Assembly: GCA_035506295.1 (NCBI GenBank)
Contig: DATJPR010000261.1
Location: 1-46,447, forward strand
From: DATJPR01 sp035506295
Lineage (GTDB): Bacteria > Bacteroidota > Ignavibacteria > UBA10030 > UBA6906
Direction: 5' to 3'
DNA length: 46,447 nucleotides
Below are positions 24,091 through 33,500 of this stretch, one piece after another. The notes under the pieces were generated by a model. The model searched no databases. It was given only the letters and a program-made list of their open reading frames with translations, and was not told the origin of the DNA. Positions within the stretch are counted from its first letter, which is position 1; every line of letters starts with the position of its first letter. The position numbers were made by a program, and so were the translations under genes.

Positions 24091-26166
24091 ATGAGAAGGA
24101 ATACGATACTGGTGCTCATCACGCTCCTGATGAGCGGGATGGCGATTGCCAACGGCGTCGGAGTCATCGATGCCGCTGCCGGTGTTTATTGCCGGTTGGA
24201 TTCGACCGTCGTCTCGACGACGGTGGAGGGACAGATCGCAGTCACAGTCACCACACAATATTTCACCAACACTCACGCCGCAGCAAAAGTAAAATATGCA
24301 TTTCCCCTCACCGAACAACAGAGCGCGACGCAGCTGCGATGGAAAGTCGGCGGGCAGTGGTCCGTTGCCGCAGTGGCGGGGGTCAGCCAGGATACGACGC
24401 TCCCCGGGTCCGGCGGGACGCCCGCAGCGGGCCTCATGACCTACCTTGGTTCAACGCCGCTGTATTTCTCGATCCCACAGACCATCGGGAAGGACTCGTC
24501 ACTCGCTGTGGAATTGACCTATGTTGAGCTGCTTCCATACTCGTCAGGAAGTGTCGAATTTTCCTATCCGAACGACTATCGATTGATCGACCCTTCGGTC
24601 GTCGGGGTGCAGCGGTTCTTCTTTTCGTTAACATCGCAGAGAACCATCGACAGTATTCGCGTGCTCAGCAGCCAGCCGGTGAATTCGCTGATCAATTCGG
24701 GGAACAGCGCCACGGTCCAGATCGAGCTCCATGAGGCTGTCCCGGGCGACAACTACGTCATCCGCTATGCCCTGAACTCGCACCAGCTTGGACTGTTCGC
24801 TTTCAGTACGGCCATTCCGGATACGGCGCTGCCGGATACGCTCGGGGGATTCCTCACGTTTATCGCCGAACCCGATCCCGGCTCCACGATCTCCACGATC
24901 CCCAAAGTCTTCACCTTGATCGTCGACCAATCGGGAAGCATGTTCGGGACCAAGATGCAGCAGGCGCGTGACGCGGCCTCCTTCATCGTGCAGAATCTGA
25001 ACGAGGGCGATCGGTTCAACATCATCGCGTTCACCACCTCGATCCTGAGCTTCCGTCCGGGCCATGTTCCCTACACCTCCTCGACGCGGGATTCGGCGTT
25101 GGCGTTCATCGCCGGCTTGGACGCGCTTGATCTGACAAACATCTCGGGCGCATTCGACACGGCTGTGCCTCAATTCGCGACGTCGGGCGACAGTACGGCG
25201 AACATCATCATCTTTCTGACGGACGGTATCCCGACCGTCGGGATCACGGATATCCCCTCGCTTGTCGGCCACATCGACACCCTGATCCGGACCACCGAGC
25301 GAAAGATCTGCGTGTTCAATTTCGGCATCGGCACCGACGCGGACCAGCAGCTGCTGACGTTGATCTCTTCTCACAATAGAGGCGTTGCCGAATTTCTGCA
25401 GAACGATGAATTGTATTCGAGAATCACGTCGTTCTATGAGATGATTCGCAACCCTGTCCTGCTGGATAGCCACGTCGCCTTCGAGCCGCCGATCGTGACG
25501 GAAGTGTATCCGGATTCTCTGCCGAACCTCTACAAGGGGAATCAGATGATCCTCTCAGGCAGGTACCGGCAGTCCGGCACCGTCCACATCACCTTGACCG
25601 GGAACGCTTTCGGGAAACCGGCAACGTACGGTTACGACATCACCCTTGCCGACACGGCGGTTGATGGCTATCAATTCCTTCCCAAGGTTTGGGCGAAACG
25701 GAAAATCGAGTCGCTTCTCGTGCGCTATTATAGCGCCGCATCGGGAAGCGAATCCGCCGTCGCCTTGAAAAATCAAATCATCGTCCTAAGTCGCGCGTAT
25801 GGTGTTCTCAGCCCCTTCACGAGCTTCACGGGAAGCGTCACCTCCGTCCGGGAGACACGATCGAGTCAAACGACCGCACCCGTTGCGTGTGAGCTTCTCG
25901 GCAACTTCCCGAATCCATTCAACCCCTCGACGAAAATCATCGTCAGGCTGCATGCAAGCTATGCCGGGATTCTCGAAGTGCGGATCTACAACGTTCTTGG
26001 TCAAGTCGTGCGAACACTCATCCTTCGCGTCAATGGCTCCGGTCAGTACGAAGTGGAATGGGACGGACGAGCATCGAACGGGACGCCTCTCCCGAGCGGC
26101 ATTTACTTTTACGCAGTGGAATTCCAGAGCAGGATCATGATGGGGAAGATGGTCATGCTTCGATAG
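24091..26166 (+). CDS. VIT and vWFA domain T9SS surface protein
   Basis: A 691-residue protein. ATG at 24091 with GGAGG 5 nt upstream; a TTG four codons earlier lies inside the terminator tail and is rejected. It has a signal peptide (about 1-21), then a VIT-like domain (about 25-165: 'YFTNTHAAAKVKYAFPL'), then a vWFA domain (about 270-455) with the MIDAS motif DQSGS (D279, S281, S283) and the 'IIIFLTDGIPTVG' strand. A type A sorting domain ends the protein (NFPNPFNPSTKI, VRIYNVLGQVVRTL, SGIYFYAVEF). This is the inter-alpha-trypsin-inhibitor heavy-chain layout; bacterial members are thought to act in metal-dependent protein binding at the surface. Possibly under control of the structured leader. 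Confidence 0.92.
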   Translation: MRRNTILVLITLLMSGMAIANGVGVIDAAAGVYCRLDSTVVSTTVEGQIAVTVTTQYFTNTHAAAKVKYAFPLTEQQSATQLRWKVGGQWSVAAVAGVSQDTTLPGSGGTPAAGLMTYLGSTPLYFSIPQTIGKDSSLAVELTYVELLPYSSGSVEFSYPNDYRLIDPSVVGVQRFFFSLTSQRTIDSIRVLSSQPVNSLINSGNSATVQIELHEAVPGDNYVIRYALNSHQLGLFAFSTAIPDTALPDTLGGFLTFIAEPDPGSTISTIPKVFTLIVDQSGSMFGTKMQQARDAASFIVQNLNEGDRFNIIAFTTSILSFRPGHVPYTSSTRDSALAFIAGLDALDLTNISGAFDTAVPQFATSGDSTANIIIFLTDGIPTVGITDIPSLVGHIDTLIRTTERKICVFNFGIGTDADQQLLTLISSHNRGVAEFLQNDELYSRITSFYEMIRNPVLLDSHVAFEPPIVTEVYPDSLPNLYKGNQMILSGRYRQSGTVHITLTGNAFGKPATYGYDITLADTAVDGYQFLPKVWAKRKIESLLVRYYSAASGSESAVALKNQIIVLSRAYGVLSPFTSFTGSVTSVRETRSSQTTAPVACELLGNFPNPFNPSTKIIVRLHASYAGILEVRIYNVLGQVVRTLILRVNGSGQYEVEWDGRASNGTPLPSGIYFYAVEFQSRIMMGKMVMLR

Positions 26167-26208
26167 GTGGACGATCCGAGACTCGTGACGAACAATGGAA
26201 CTCATCCA

Positions 26209-26817
26209 ATGATAAGACTCACGATGTTCATTCTCTGTCTTGCCGTGGCAGCATTCTCATGCTCCTCGCCGAACGAGGCGGATTTGCCGTTGTCTGCGCC
26301 TGGTCTGTCCACACCCGTGGCGACCGGGATCTATGTTACGAGCCCCGCAGGCCCGGAACTCCTGGCTGTTTGGAGGTCTCCGGCGGATAGACCGGGTGGG
26401 CCGAACGGAGGCGCCCTTGATATGCCGGCAGAATATGCCTATGACTATCTTTATCCCAATCCCGCCTCAGGCGGCGCGATAGTGTGGATTGCAATGCCTC
26501 AGTCGTGCACCGTGGATATTTGGGTGGTTCGTGCCAGGTGGGCCGATGATCCAGATCTGGATCTCCAGTCGACACTCGGGGCAACAACAAATGACCCGCA
26601 GTCAAGGGCGGTAAGGGAATTGATGCGAAACCAAATTCTCGTAAGGGGAGCTCATATGGTCCACTGGGACGGAAAAGACAGTGAAGGAAGACCGGTGCCG
26701 ACCGGGTTCTACCGGATCTATGTTCGCTTTCCTGTGGGTACCTTCTGGCGGGATCTTTTCCAGTATGACGGAAGCGGGGCTATTCCGGACGGACTTTCTC
26801 TTCCCAACTATAAATGA
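26209..26817 (+). CDS. Putative lipoprotein with FlgD-Ig-like domain
   Basis: A 202-residue protein. ATG at 26209 is preferred because a signal sequence begins there ('MIRLTMFILCLAVAAFSC') with a lipobox-like cysteine at residue 18. The region from about 80 ('YLYPNPASGGAIVWI') to 'HMVHWDGKDSEGRPVPTGFYRIYVRF' has the strand pattern of the FlgD Ig-like fold, which T9SS sorting domains also use, but without the terminal basic signal. 42 bp separate it from the VIT/vWFA gene, so they are probably cotranscribed. It may be a periplasmic or surface partner of that protein. Function unknown. Confidence 0.7.
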   Translation: MIRLTMFILCLAVAAFSCSSPNEADLPLSAPGLSTPVATGIYVTSPAGPELLAVWRSPADRPGGPNGGALDMPAEYAYDYLYPNPASGGAIVWIAMPQSCTVDIWVVRARWADDPDLDLQSTLGATTNDPQSRAVRELMRNQILVRGAHMVHWDGKDSEGRPVPTGFYRIYVRFPVGTFWRDLFQYDGSGAIPDGLSLPNYK

Positions 26818-26869
26818 AACCGGATATCCATTTTGTGCAACTTCTACTGACTTAAAGGAGCATCCACGT

Positions 26870-27376
26870 ATGAGAATTCTCTTGGCATCCGCAGCTGTAT
26901 GTTTCCTCATGGTCTGTGTATCAAACGTCATGGAAGCGCAAGACAAGCCGCGCGCAGGACTCGTTGGGTTGTCTGCCTCCTTCCAGAGTGCTCAAGCCGA
27001 CATCCTGCTGCCTATCTGGCTCTCGGACAGATTTTCTCTGGCGCCGGCGGTGGGGCTCACTTGGGCCGAAGACAATGGAAGCGACATTCGTGTCGGCATC
27101 GCTCCCCGGTTCTTTCTGACTTCCACGAAAGTCGCACCTTATATTGGGGGAAGAGTCGGAGTGTTGATCGCGTCACCCTCCAATGGGGACGCCACGACAG
27201 ACTGGATAGGTGGCCTCGCCTTTGGTGGCGAATATTTTATCGACGACCACTTCAGCGTCGGCGTCGAATCCCAATTGAATGTCACCTTCTCGGACACCAA
27301 ATCGACGCGGTTCGGGAATCCAGGAAAAACAAACGTCAATACAGGAGCGGCGGTGTTTGCGACGGTGTACTTTTAG
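26870..27376 (+). CDS. Small outer-membrane beta-barrel protein
   Basis: A 168-residue protein starting at the ATG after AAAGGAG (26854-26860); the open frame extends upstream but overlaps the lipoprotein gene. The signal peptide (about 1-23, ending VMEAQ) is followed by about eight amphipathic strands ('FSLAPAVGLTWAED', 'IRVGIAPRFFLTS', 'APYIGGRVGVLIA', 'GGEYFIDDHFSVGVESQLNVTFS') and a terminal Phe ('AAVFATVYF'), an OmpA/OmpW-sized barrel. It follows the lipoprotein gene in the same direction. Role unknown; probably a structural or small porin protein. Confidence 0.8.
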   Translation: MRILLASAAVCFLMVCVSNVMEAQDKPRAGLVGLSASFQSAQADILLPIWLSDRFSLAPAVGLTWAEDNGSDIRVGIAPRFFLTSTKVAPYIGGRVGVLIASPSNGDATTDWIGGLAFGGEYFIDDHFSVGVESQLNVTFSDTKSTRFGNPGKTNVNTGAAVFATVYF

Positions 27377-27417
27377 CGGACAGCAAACAGCAAAGAGTCG
27401 GCTGTTCGCTATCCGCT
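27375..27417. repeat. Inverted heptanucleotide array forming a long hairpin
   Basis: Starting in the stop codon of the barrel gene, AGCGGACAGCAAACAGC (27375-27391) pairs with GCTGTTCGCTATCCGCT (27401-27417), 15 of 17 positions, with a 9-nt loop. The arms are the GGACAGC/AAACAGC repeat and its reverse complement. There is no T-tract, so a transcription terminator role is uncertain; it may protect the mRNA end. Confidence 0.65.
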
Positions 27418-27447
27418 CACGACGCTCTCCATTGCAAAGGAGCCGGC

Positions 27448-27960
27448 ATGCAGCAATCCATGAAGACCTCTCTCTGGCAGCAATTCGGCGCGGCGATCGA
27501 CATGCTCGAGAATGCCATACGGGCATGCCCGGAAGCTCTCTGGGGGGACCGGACGCAACAGCCGGAATTCTGGTACACGGCGTTTCATGCGTTGTTCTAC
27601 CTCGACCTCTACCTTTCGAGAACGGATGCCGGCTTCAAACCGCCGGCTCCGTTCACCCTCGATGAGATGGATGAGCGGGGGATTCTCCCCGACCGCGTCT
27701 ACAGCAAAGATGAACTTCTCTCCTATCTCGCTCACGGGCGTGCTAAATGCAGAGAGACAATGTCCTCCTTGACCGAGGAAATGCTGGAAGAACGGAGCGG
27801 GTTCTCGTGGTTGGACTTGAACAGGATCGAGGTGCACCTCTACAATATGCGACACGTCCAGCATCATGCAGGCCAGTTGAATACCCTGCTCCGACAGCAT
27901 GGCATCCCGGTTCCCCGATGGGTCCGCATGACGGTTGTGCCGATCGATGAGCGAAAATGA
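27448..27960 (+). CDS. DinB-like four-helix protein
   Basis: A 170-residue protein; ATG at 27448 with AAAGGAG upstream. The mostly helical sequence has a His in 'FHALFYLDLYL' (about residue 52) and a second His cluster 'NMRHVQHHAGQLN' (about 134-146), the metal-site pattern of the DinB/YfiT-like putative metalloenzyme superfamily. These include thiol-dependent transferases and many uncharacterised damage-responsive proteins. Its stop overlaps the next start (ATGA), so it is translationally coupled to the DUF2127-like gene. Cytoplasmic; the reaction is unknown. Confidence 0.8.
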   Translation: MQQSMKTSLWQQFGAAIDMLENAIRACPEALWGDRTQQPEFWYTAFHALFYLDLYLSRTDAGFKPPAPFTLDEMDERGILPDRVYSKDELLSYLAHGRAKCRETMSSLTEEMLEERSGFSWLDLNRIEVHLYNMRHVQHHAGQLNTLLRQHGIPVPRWVRMTVVPIDERK

Positions 27961-28445
27961 ATGAACGCGCGGCACGACCCCGCACTCTTGCAGCTATCGC
28001 CGCGTTCAAGCTCGCGAAGGCTCTGCTGCTTTTTTCTGTCGGCTTTGGATTTCTCAGACTGCTGAACCCCGCCATCGAGGCACGACTCGTTCATTGGGCA
28101 CACTCCCTCGCCTGGAGTTATGACAGGGGAATCATGCAGAAGGCGCTCTCGCTGATCACCGGCATGGACGCCAATCACTTGCGCCTCTTTGGCGTTGGCG
28201 CTTTCGCCGCAGGGATTCTCTTTACGGTGGAAGGGATAGGATTATGGCTCGCAAAACGATGGGCGGAATACCTCACGCTCCTTGCGACGATGTCTCTCCT
28301 GCCGGTTGAGGTCTTCGAGCTTTCCCGGAAATTCAGCATCGCCCGGGTCTCCGCCCTGGGGCTGAATGTCCTCATCGTTATCTATCTGCTGATTTTTGTT
28401 GTCCGGACACGGAACGTCAGACCCACTTCGCAGGAGCTTTCGTGA
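27957..28445 (+). CDS. DUF2127-like small membrane protein
   Basis: A 162-residue protein with four probable transmembrane helices (about 12-35, 78-98, 103-122, 127-148). The 'AAFKLAKALLLFSVGFGFLRLL' start and the 'GIGLWLAKRWAEYLTL' segment are typical of DUF2127 proteins, whose role is not known. It overlaps the DinB-like gene by 4 bp and the next gene by 4 bp, forming a three-gene coupled unit. Confidence 0.8.
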   Translation: MNERAARPRTLAAIAAFKLAKALLLFSVGFGFLRLLNPAIEARLVHWAHSLAWSYDRGIMQKALSLITGMDANHLRLFGVGAFAAGILFTVEGIGLWLAKRWAEYLTLLATMSLLPVEVFELSRKFSIARVSALGLNVLIVIYLLIFVVRTRNVRPTSQELS

Positions 28446-28819
28446 ACGTTCTTCTGCTCAGGATCGGGGGAGCGTACTGTCTCGCGTTCGCTCTCTTTCA
28501 TCTTTGCTTCTGGAGGATCTTTCGCTGGAACGCGGATCTCAGTCGGCTCTCTGAAGTCAACAGGGGAATCATGCAGGTGCTCAATCTCTGCCTGACATTC
28601 CTGTTCGGCGTCTTCGGCCTCTTGTTCATGTTGTTCCCGGGAGAGCTGGTGGCCACATCTCCCGGGAGGTTCATCCTTGCATCGACGTCACTGTTTTGGC
28701 TCGCCCGCGCCGTCGAGCAATGGATTTTCTTCAAGCCCAGGACCATGATATCCTTCGCATTCATCGTAATCTTCCTCTGTGGAAGCGGGTTGTTTTTTCT
28801 CCCGTTGATCGGAGAATGA
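28442..28819 (+). CDS. Small multi-pass membrane protein, function unknown
   Basis: A 125-residue protein with about four hydrophobic helices ('GAYCLAFALFHLCFW', 'VLNLCLTFLFGVFGLLFMLF', 'FILASTSLFWLARAVEQWIFF', 'ISFAFIVIFLCGSGLFFLPL'). GTG start overlapping the previous stop (GTGA). I do not recognise the family. Coupling to the DinB-like and DUF2127-like genes suggests a shared role. Confidence 0.75.
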   Translation: MNVLLLRIGGAYCLAFALFHLCFWRIFRWNADLSRLSEVNRGIMQVLNLCLTFLFGVFGLLFMLFPGELVATSPGRFILASTSLFWLARAVEQWIFFKPRTMISFAFIVIFLCGSGLFFLPLIGE

Positions 28820-28958
28820 GGATCTGCTTGCGGGGAGAGCCCGCGATTTGTACATTCAACGACGCCTGTCAGGATCTTGCACCTCAAGGATTACTCCGGA
28901 TCACGGTTTCCTGACGAGAGGTAGAACCGCCTGTCGTCCTTCCTCCGACGCAAAGACC

Positions 28959-29720
28959 ATGAAGCGCTTTCAGGACCCCGATTACGGGATTCTCGTACGC
29001 GATCCGCGCCGACTCCTTCTTAGTTATCAGGAGTTGATCAGGGCGTGTGTGTGGGACTTTGTCTCGAAGGGGATGTTCGACGCCGGCATGATCCAGGATC
29101 TGATCCAGAATATCAATGAGGAATTGCTGAAACGTCTGCCGAACCTGCAGGCCGGATACAACGGATCGTTCCTTGTCCGGACTTACGTCGCAGCGACAGT
29201 ACGGAACATTTGTCTCAGGATCCGTGAACAGGAGAACAGGACCGTTCCAGCGGGGGTGCTCGTCGAAGAAGACTTGCCGAACAGGCTTGAGACGGAGAAG
29301 GACCGCTACAGCATCGAACAGATGAAGCGGGTATTTCACGCGATTACCCTCCAATATCATAGAAAAAGACCGAAACTCATCATCTGCCTGAAGCTCTGGT
29401 GCCGGCTACCCCTCAGCGAGAATGATGTTGTGAGCTGGTACCAGGACTGCCCTCCCGTCGCTATGCAGCAAATCCTTGAACATTTCGGGGGGATCTACGC
29501 CCGGAGGACGGATGCAGATGTGTTCACCACGGCAACGGCTTTCTTCAATCTGGCAGCCGAAAGGGACAATACTGAGGATGCCCTGCGCAAATGGACAATG
29601 GTCAGGATTTCCGAGATTATCCAGCTTCTGAACGGGGACCCTCCGAAGCGGTCTTTCGACAAGGACTCTCTGCAAATCCTGTTGCACGAATATTTTTCTC
29701 CATTTCTCGATGAGGAATGA
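28959..29720 (+). CDS. Divergent sigma-70/ECF-like RNA polymerase sigma factor
   Basis: A 253-residue protein. The ATG at 28959 is chosen because upstream codons look non-coding. Residues about 10-95 have the region-2 pattern of ECF sigma factors: a helix ending 'VWDFVSKGMFDAGMIQDLIQNINEELLKRL', then 'YNGSFLVRTYVAATVRNICLRIREQENR', as in the -10 recognition helix. The C-terminal half is helical, but I cannot see a convincing region-4 helix-turn-helix. It may be diverged or replaced, so the promoter choice is hard to predict. The gene for a zinc-finger membrane protein begins 38 bp later, the usual sigma/anti-sigma pairing. It could also be a sigma-like regulator rather than a true sigma factor. 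Confidence 0.65.
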   Translation: MKRFQDPDYGILVRDPRRLLLSYQELIRACVWDFVSKGMFDAGMIQDLIQNINEELLKRLPNLQAGYNGSFLVRTYVAATVRNICLRIREQENRTVPAGVLVEEDLPNRLETEKDRYSIEQMKRVFHAITLQYHRKRPKLIICLKLWCRLPLSENDVVSWYQDCPPVAMQQILEHFGGIYARRTDADVFTTATAFFNLAAERDNTEDALRKWTMVRISEIIQLLNGDPPKRSFDKDSLQILLHEYFSPFLDEE

Positions 29721-29758
29721 GTATATAGGGTTGACATGAATTGGTTGAGGCCATCACT

Positions 29759-30520
29759 ATGAACCATGCTCCTCAGTACCTGGATAACGAAGGGCATCTC
29801 CGGGAAGAAGGTGTCGCTGTGTACGTCGACGCGCTCCGCTCGGGGGATCTCTCGTCAGTTCCAGATAACGTCCGTTCGCATGTGGAGGATTGCCTGGCAT
29901 GCAAGAAGCAAGTGACCGGAGTCTTCTCCTTCCTGTCGCGGCAGGATGCATCGTCGTCGTTAGCCGGTAAAGCGGCAACTCGCCGGAAGGCTGACACGAG
30001 CGACTCCGGAAAGACGTTCTACCGAATTGCAGCTGTCATCACTGCACTCATCGGAGTCGGGGTCATCGGCTATCTGCTTACATCCGGGTATTTTTCCAGA
30101 CCCGCGATGACTGCGAAGACCGAGCCGCCTGCGGTCCACGCCGATTCTGCCCTCAAGCCCGACAGCACTCGTTCACCAGAAGCGCATCAATTTGCGGACG
30201 CGTTCCGGTCCTCTTCTGAATTGGACGAACTCGTCGGCAACGAGCTGCGTTCGGAAAGCGTCGTGGTCATCTCTCCGAAGAATGGCATCGAAGTGGGCGC
30301 AAGGATTACATTCTCCTGGAAGGAGGGAGGAACGAACGAGAGGAATCTCTCGATCCTGAACAACAAGGGAGAGGTCGTTGCAAAGTATCGCGTGAAGGGA
30401 GAGTCTTACGTCTGTAAAAACACTCTGCCGCCAGGGCTCTACTACTGGAAATTGGATGACGGGTCGAGCCTGCTCTACGTCGGGAAGTTCTTTGTACGGA
30501 CATCGGGGGAGACGAGATAG
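29759..30520 (+). CDS. Membrane anti-sigma-like protein with zinc-finger (HxxxCxxC) motif
   Basis: A 253-residue protein. The cytoplasmic N-terminus holds His41, Cys45 and Cys48 (HVEDCLAC), the H-x3-C-x2-C signature of ZAS anti-sigma domains. One transmembrane helix (about 88-108) leads to a periplasmic part of about 145 residues whose end (about 170-253: 'VVVISPKNGIEVGARITFSW', 'LPPGLYYWKLDD') looks like an Ig-like strand domain. It probably holds the sigma-like factor at the membrane and releases it on an envelope signal. Its 3' end faces the stop of the exported TPR-CHAT protease only 26 bp away, making that protease a candidate partner. Confidence 0.75.
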   Translation: MNHAPQYLDNEGHLREEGVAVYVDALRSGDLSSVPDNVRSHVEDCLACKKQVTGVFSFLSRQDASSSLAGKAATRRKADTSDSGKTFYRIAAVITALIGVGVIGYLLTSGYFSRPAMTAKTEPPAVHADSALKPDSTRSPEAHQFADAFRSSSELDELVGNELRSESVVVISPKNGIEVGARITFSWKEGGTNERNLSILNNKGEVVAKYRVKGESYVCKNTLPPGLYYWKLDDGSSLLYVGKFFVRTSGETR

Positions 30521-30546
30521 GGGGAACGGGAGAACAGTGGGAGCAT

Positions 30547-33500
30547 CTATGGTCCGGCGAGGACAAAGCCAGCCCACAAAAGCGGTGTTGCCGTGCGAGG
30601 ATCGCGGATCATGGAAAGTTTGGCTGATCGGAGGGCCGAAGCACACGACTCGCCGGCGAGGAGATGGCGGTAGAACGCAAGCATGAGCTCTGGCGTATTC
30701 CGGTCTCGAATGTCCCAGAGAGAATAGAGTACATCACGCGCGCCTGAATAGAGGAAACCGCGAGTAAGTCCGACAATCCCCTCGCCCGTCACCATTTTCC
30801 CCAGTCCGCTTTGACAGCTGCTCAGGACCACAAGATCGTCCTTGACGTTCAACTCATACGCTTCGCCGGCAAAGAGGACGTCGCGGCGAGATTCCACGGA
30901 GTCTCCTCTCGGCGCGAAGAGCAGGCCGGAGAATTGAGGATGTTCCTCGTCGAAGTAGCCGTGCGTGGCGATATGCACGATGCCATAGTTGGCGCTGAGT
31001 GATTCAAACCTGCCTTTTGTCGCATCACAGCCCACCACGTACTTCCCTTCATACCCCTTCTTCCGGAAGAGATCCGCAATGCCCATTACTTCGTTGCGTG
31101 AGTGGGGGAGCGTCTGATATGTCTTGCCGTCGACGCTCACCGACCGGAAGTCGGATGCCGCCGATCGTGATGCAAGCAATGGAGGACTCGTCGTGTTCTG
31201 GAACACCGGCGCGAACCCGACGAAGGATCGCGCCTTAGTGGCAGGAGTGGCTTCACTCCTGACAGAACTTGCATAGACCTGGCTTGAGGAAGCGTGCGAA
31301 ATCTCGTAGCGTTTGAGGAGATACGGGAGCGCGCCATATCCTCTGGCAGCCTCGGCGCTGGTCACCGTTTGTGTGAAGAGCGTTCCAAAAGGGAGGTAAT
31401 TCAGAATGCCGTCGGGGATGATGATGATCCGGGTACGATTGGCGAGGAAGCGCCTGACAGGGGCGAAGAGCACGGTTGAAAGTTCGTTGGCATTCGCAAT
31501 GTACGCATTCCTGTCGAGAGTGGTGATGCCCTGGAGCATCATCCGGACGGTGCCATCCAGCGGATAAGCAAGTCTCCGGGAAGTGATGAATGACGAATCG
31601 TTGCGTACGACGAAGGCGACGACCTCCGAATCCCTCACGACATATTCGATCAGGCAATCGTTCGCGCCGAGGATTGACCGCAAATCATCGATCGTGAACA
31701 CGGCTTGCCCGTGGCTTTGCTCCTTGCGCGAAAGCGAATCGATCCTCTGGAGTCGGGTCATGAGGGTGCCGCGCAACGCGGCGACCTGGCTGCTGTCTCC
31801 CGCGACTTCATTCCGCTCCATGGCGTCCTGAAGGGCAATCAACTCGCGTTGGGCGCGCCACCGTTCGGAGGCGAGACTGTCAGTGGAGGCTCTCTGCAAA
31901 CGGGCAAGCGCATCGCCGAGTGCGGCTGCACGGTTTCCTTCGGCGAATCGGAACGCGAGATCTTTGTATCGCGGTTCGTCGGTGCGTTGATACTGCCGGA
32001 GTGCCGTCTCCAATCCGGCGGCATAGACCTCTTGATACTTCCCCTCAAGCCGGAATTTTGACCCCTCGAGGCTGTAGTACCGCCGCACGCGAGACAACGC
32101 ATCCGCCATCCGTTCGTACGTCGCAAGCACCATCGAGCTTGTAGAGTCTGCGGCAAAACCCGCCTTTCCGAGAGCGGCGGCTCTTGCTGAGAGAGTCTGG
32201 ATATAGTCGGGGCAGCGGGTAACGTCCGGCAGCCCGGGGCAGAGACGGATATCGGTGACCGTCGTCGAGGCGACAAGGAAAGCGATCGAGCGCTGATATT
32301 CGGCGAGACCACCCCGGGCATCGCCGAGTTGCACACGGCAGTCGCCGATATTCCGGAGGATCCGGGAGCGGAGAAGCCGATTCATCTCGGTGTCGGTCCC
32401 GAGCGACACGGTTGCCGAATCATAGCTCGCAAGAGCCGAATCGCACGATTGAAGAGCAGCGTAGGTAAGGCCAAGCTTCCACTGGAGCTGGGCGATATCG
32501 GAGCCGCCTCGGCTTAACCGTCGAATGCGTATAGCCTGCAGGTAGCTTTTCTTTGCGAGATCATACGAGCCCATCCCGGTGTACGCCTCAGCGAGGTCCT
32601 CGCAAAGTACGCCCACCTCCAGGTGAGTTTCGCCAAGCTTCGAGCTCGCTTTGGCCAATGTCGATTCGAGGAGGCCCGCTGCGCGGACAAATTCTCCCTT
32701 CTGAACGAAGAGCCTGGCGAGGTGATGTTGAAATTGGAGGGCGGAATAGGTGCCAGACATCCCAAGTGAATCAGCGATCTCCAGCGCTTCCTTCTGATAT
32801 TGTTCCCCGGAATCGAAGTCGCCGATGGCGGTCAGACAATCAGCAAGGGACGAGTAGCCAATCGCAGTACTCATATGGCACTTGCCGTGGACCGCCAGCG
32901 AGATGGAGAGTGACTTTCTCGCGTAGACCGTTGCACTGTCAAACTGTCCGTCCGAGCGGTAGCACAGCGCGAGTGTGGCCGCGCATCCTGAGCCGAGATC
33001 GGAGGATTCGAGGCGAATCTCCGCAAGGAGGGAATCGGATTTATGAAGCAGCTCAATGGCCTCCCGAATTCTTCCCTGTGCTGAGTAGATGCCCCCCAGG
33101 GAGCTCCAGAGATATGCGACCTGCCAGTAGAACGATCCCTTCTCGTAAAGTGAGCATGCCCTTTCATAGTAATGCTCCGCACGCGCAAGATCTCCCTTGC
33201 GCTCATAGACGAATCCCATCCCCCAGTACACGCTTGCGGCTTCCCCGCTCTCTCCGCCGAAGATAACCCGTCGGATGGAAAGGGCATTGTCGAAGCATGC
33301 GAGCGCATCCGCAAACTGATCGCGATACGCACGAATTGTCCCGAGCAACAATTCGGCCTCAGCAAGGACTCGACTTGTATCACCAAGTTGCGACCGCGCG
33401 AGGTTGTCCGCGATGCAGGCAACACTATCAGCCTGGCGGATGCTGCTCTGGCGCCAGAAGACGCTCGCGACTTTGATGATCGCCTGAATTCTCTCCGGCC

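Noticed and set aside
26899..27447. Upstream extension of the DinB-like reading frame
   Set aside because: It overlaps the small barrel gene in another frame and the repeat hairpin; the ATG at 27448 has a good ribosome site.
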